Shown here: positions 7,072-8,343 of the stretch, one piece after another | Numbering within the stretch: the stretch's first letter is position 1 | How the letters are laid out: every line of letters starts with the position of its first letter | From: an uncultured Acidobacteriota bacterium | Lineage (GTDB): Bacteria > Acidobacteriota > Thermoanaerobaculia > UBA5066 | Reading direction: 5' to 3' | Assembly (NCBI GenBank): GCA_937902605.1 | Contig: CALFNC010000136.1 | Span: 1 to 8,343, forward strand | DNA length: 8,343 nt | The notes under the pieces: model-generated | What the model was told of the DNA's origin: nothing | The model's input: only the letters and a program-made list of their open reading frames with translations | Database searches by the model: none | Program-made: the position numbers and the translations under genes

Positions 7072-8343
7072 AAGACCCTGAAGGCCCCGCCGCCGCCCGC
7101 GCCCCGCTCGTCCTCGTGATCGACGACGAGAAGGCGATCGTGGAGGTCCTCTCGATCGCCCTCGAGAAAGACGGCTACCGCGTCGTCGGCGCTACGTCGT
7201 GCACGGAAGGGCTCCGCCTCCTCGAGGAGGCCCGGCCCGACCTCGTCCTGACCGACCTCCGGATGGGCGACGGGAGCGGCTTCGACGTCCTCCGCGCCGC
7301 GCGCGCCTCCGCCCCCGACACGCCGGTCATCATGATCACCGCGTACACCTCGACGAAGACGGCCATCGACGCCCTGAAGCTCGGCGCGTACGACTACGTC
7401 TCCAAGCCGTTCGACCTCGAGGAGCTCAAGCACGTCGCCGGGAAGGCGCTGGAGCGGAAGCGGCTCGTCGAGGAGAACGTCGTCCTCAGGCAGAGGGTCT
7501 CCGGGACCCCCTTCGCCTCGCTCGTTGGCGTCTCCCGACGGATGAAGGCGGTCTTCGACCTCTCGGAGCGGATCGGGAAGACCTCCTCCACCGTCCTGAT
7601 CACCGGCGAGTCGGGGACCGGCAAGGAGCTGATCGCGCGGGCCATCCACGCCGCCTCCGCGCGGACCGCCAAGCTCTTCGTGTCGATCAACTGCGGCGCG
7701 ATGCCCGAGAACCTGCTGGAGTCCGAGCTCTTCGGCCACGAGCGGGGCGCGTTCACGGGAGCCGTCAAGGAGAAGCGCGGGCTTTTCCACGAAGCGGAAG
7801 GGGGGACGCTCTTTCTCGACGAGATCGGCGAGATGTCCCTGACGATGCAGGTCAAGCTCCTCCGCGCCCTGCAGGAACGGGTGATCCGGCGGGTAGGCGG
7901 GAACACCGAGGAGCAGGTGGACGTCCGGATCATCTGCGCGACGAACAAGGACCTCGGGAAGAAGGTCGCCGAGGGGACCTTCCGGGAGGACCTCTTCTAC
8001 CGGATCAACGTCATCCCGCTGCCGATCCCGCCGCTCCGCGAGCGGAGGGACGATATCCCGCACCTCGTGAAGCACTTCCTCGAGAAGGTCTGCCGCGAGC
8101 AGGGGGTCAAGGTGAAGAGGATCTCCTCCGAGGCGATGAAGCTCCTGGAAGGGTGGCCGTGGCCGGGAAACGTTCGCGAGCTAGAGAACCTGATCGAGCG
8201 GACCGTGGCGCTCGAGCCGTCGGAGATCATCACCTCGTCGTCGCTTCCCGAGGACTTCCTCCGGCCCGCGGGGGTCTCGAGCACCGCCGACGCCGACGCG
8301 CTCAATCTCCCACCCGAGGGGCTCGACCTGGAGGCCACCCTCG
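7068..8343 (+). CDS. pilR: Sigma-54-dependent response regulator PilR (3' end outside the window)
   Basis: An NtrC-family activator, the predicted partner of PilS, is expected to turn on sigma-54 transcription of pilA when phosphorylated. The first 425 residues are present; the frame is still open at the window edge. The receiver domain (about 14-130) has the acidic pair Asp19/Asp20, phosphoacceptor Asp63 in LVLTDLRM, and the conserved Lys113. The AAA+ domain (about 148-385) shows Walker A GESGTGKE (180-187), the sigma-54-contacting GAFTGA loop (227-232), Walker B TLFLDE ending Asp251-Glu252, and the WPGNVRELEN segment with GNVREL at 367-372. The C-terminal Fis-type helix-turn-helix must lie beyond the end. 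ATG 7068 sits in an ATGA overlap with pilS, preceded by GAGAAGGA (7054-7061). Assignment as PilR rather than another NtrC-type regulator rests on the pilus context and the adjacent PilS. Confidence 0.93.
   Translation, partial: MKDPEGPAAARAPLVLVIDDEKAIVEVLSIALEKDGYRVVGATSCTEGLRLLEEARPDLVLTDLRMGDGSGFDVLRAARASAPDTPVIMITAYTSTKTAIDALKLGAYDYVSKPFDLEELKHVAGKALERKRLVEENVVLRQRVSGTPFASLVGVSRRMKAVFDLSERIGKTSSTVLITGESGTGKELIARAIHAASARTAKLFVSINCGAMPENLLESELFGHERGAFTGAVKEKRGLFHEAEGGTLFLDEIGEMSLTMQVKLLRALQERVIRRVGGNTEEQVDVRIICATNKDLGKKVAEGTFREDLFYRINVIPLPIPPLRERRDDIPHLVKHFLEKVCREQGVKVKRISSEAMKLLEGWPWPGNVRELENLIERTVALEPSEIITSSSLPEDFLRPAGVSSTADADALNLPPEGLDLEATL

Overview
The window is a high-GC, almost gap-free stretch of bacterial DNA with every gene on the + strand. 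It holds the core of a type IV pilus (T4P) locus: pilB (extension ATPase), pilT (retraction ATPase), pilC (inner-membrane platform), pilS (sensor kinase) and the 5' part of pilR (NtrC-type regulator). Upstream lie the last 120 codons of a glycosyltransferase family 9 (heptosyltransferase-like) gene and a DUF3108 gene encoding a probable exported protein. The order pilB-pilT-pilC-pilS-pilR matches the T4P cluster of Myxococcus xanthus and related clusters in Acidobacteriota. With the strong G/C third-position bias and the TAnnAT-type elements placed tightly before genes, I favour an acidobacterium, with Myxococcota or another deltaproteobacterial-type lineage as alternatives. This is an inference from gene order and style, not a database result.

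Layout: 1-363 GT9 C-terminus; 326-1210 DUF3108 (overlapping GT9 by 38 bases); 1243-2973 pilB; 3020-4156 pilT; 4179-5384 pilC; 5398-7071 pilS (GTG start); 7068-8343 pilR, overlapping pilS by ATGA and running off the window. Gaps are 32, 46, 22 and 13 bases, so there is no gene-free stretch over 300 bases and no room for RNA genes or mobile elements. I saw no CRISPR, tRNA, insertion sequence or canonical terminator.

How it works together: PilB and PilT drive pilin assembly and disassembly through the PilC platform. PilS-PilR is the two-component system that in other bacteria switches on sigma-54-dependent pilA transcription. pilA is not in the window and would be expected just downstream. All catalytic motifs of the five T4P proteins are intact.

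The pilus genes themselves are canonical and I do not see a new biological system. The points worth a second look are smaller: a c-di-GMP-binding (MshEN) signature in PilB; a -10 element placed as for a leaderless pilB mRNA; a nearly identical -10 motif inside the GT9 gene ahead of DUF3108; three GC-rich hairpins at gene boundaries; a G8 tract early in pilT; and the DUF3108 gene joined to the pilus cluster.
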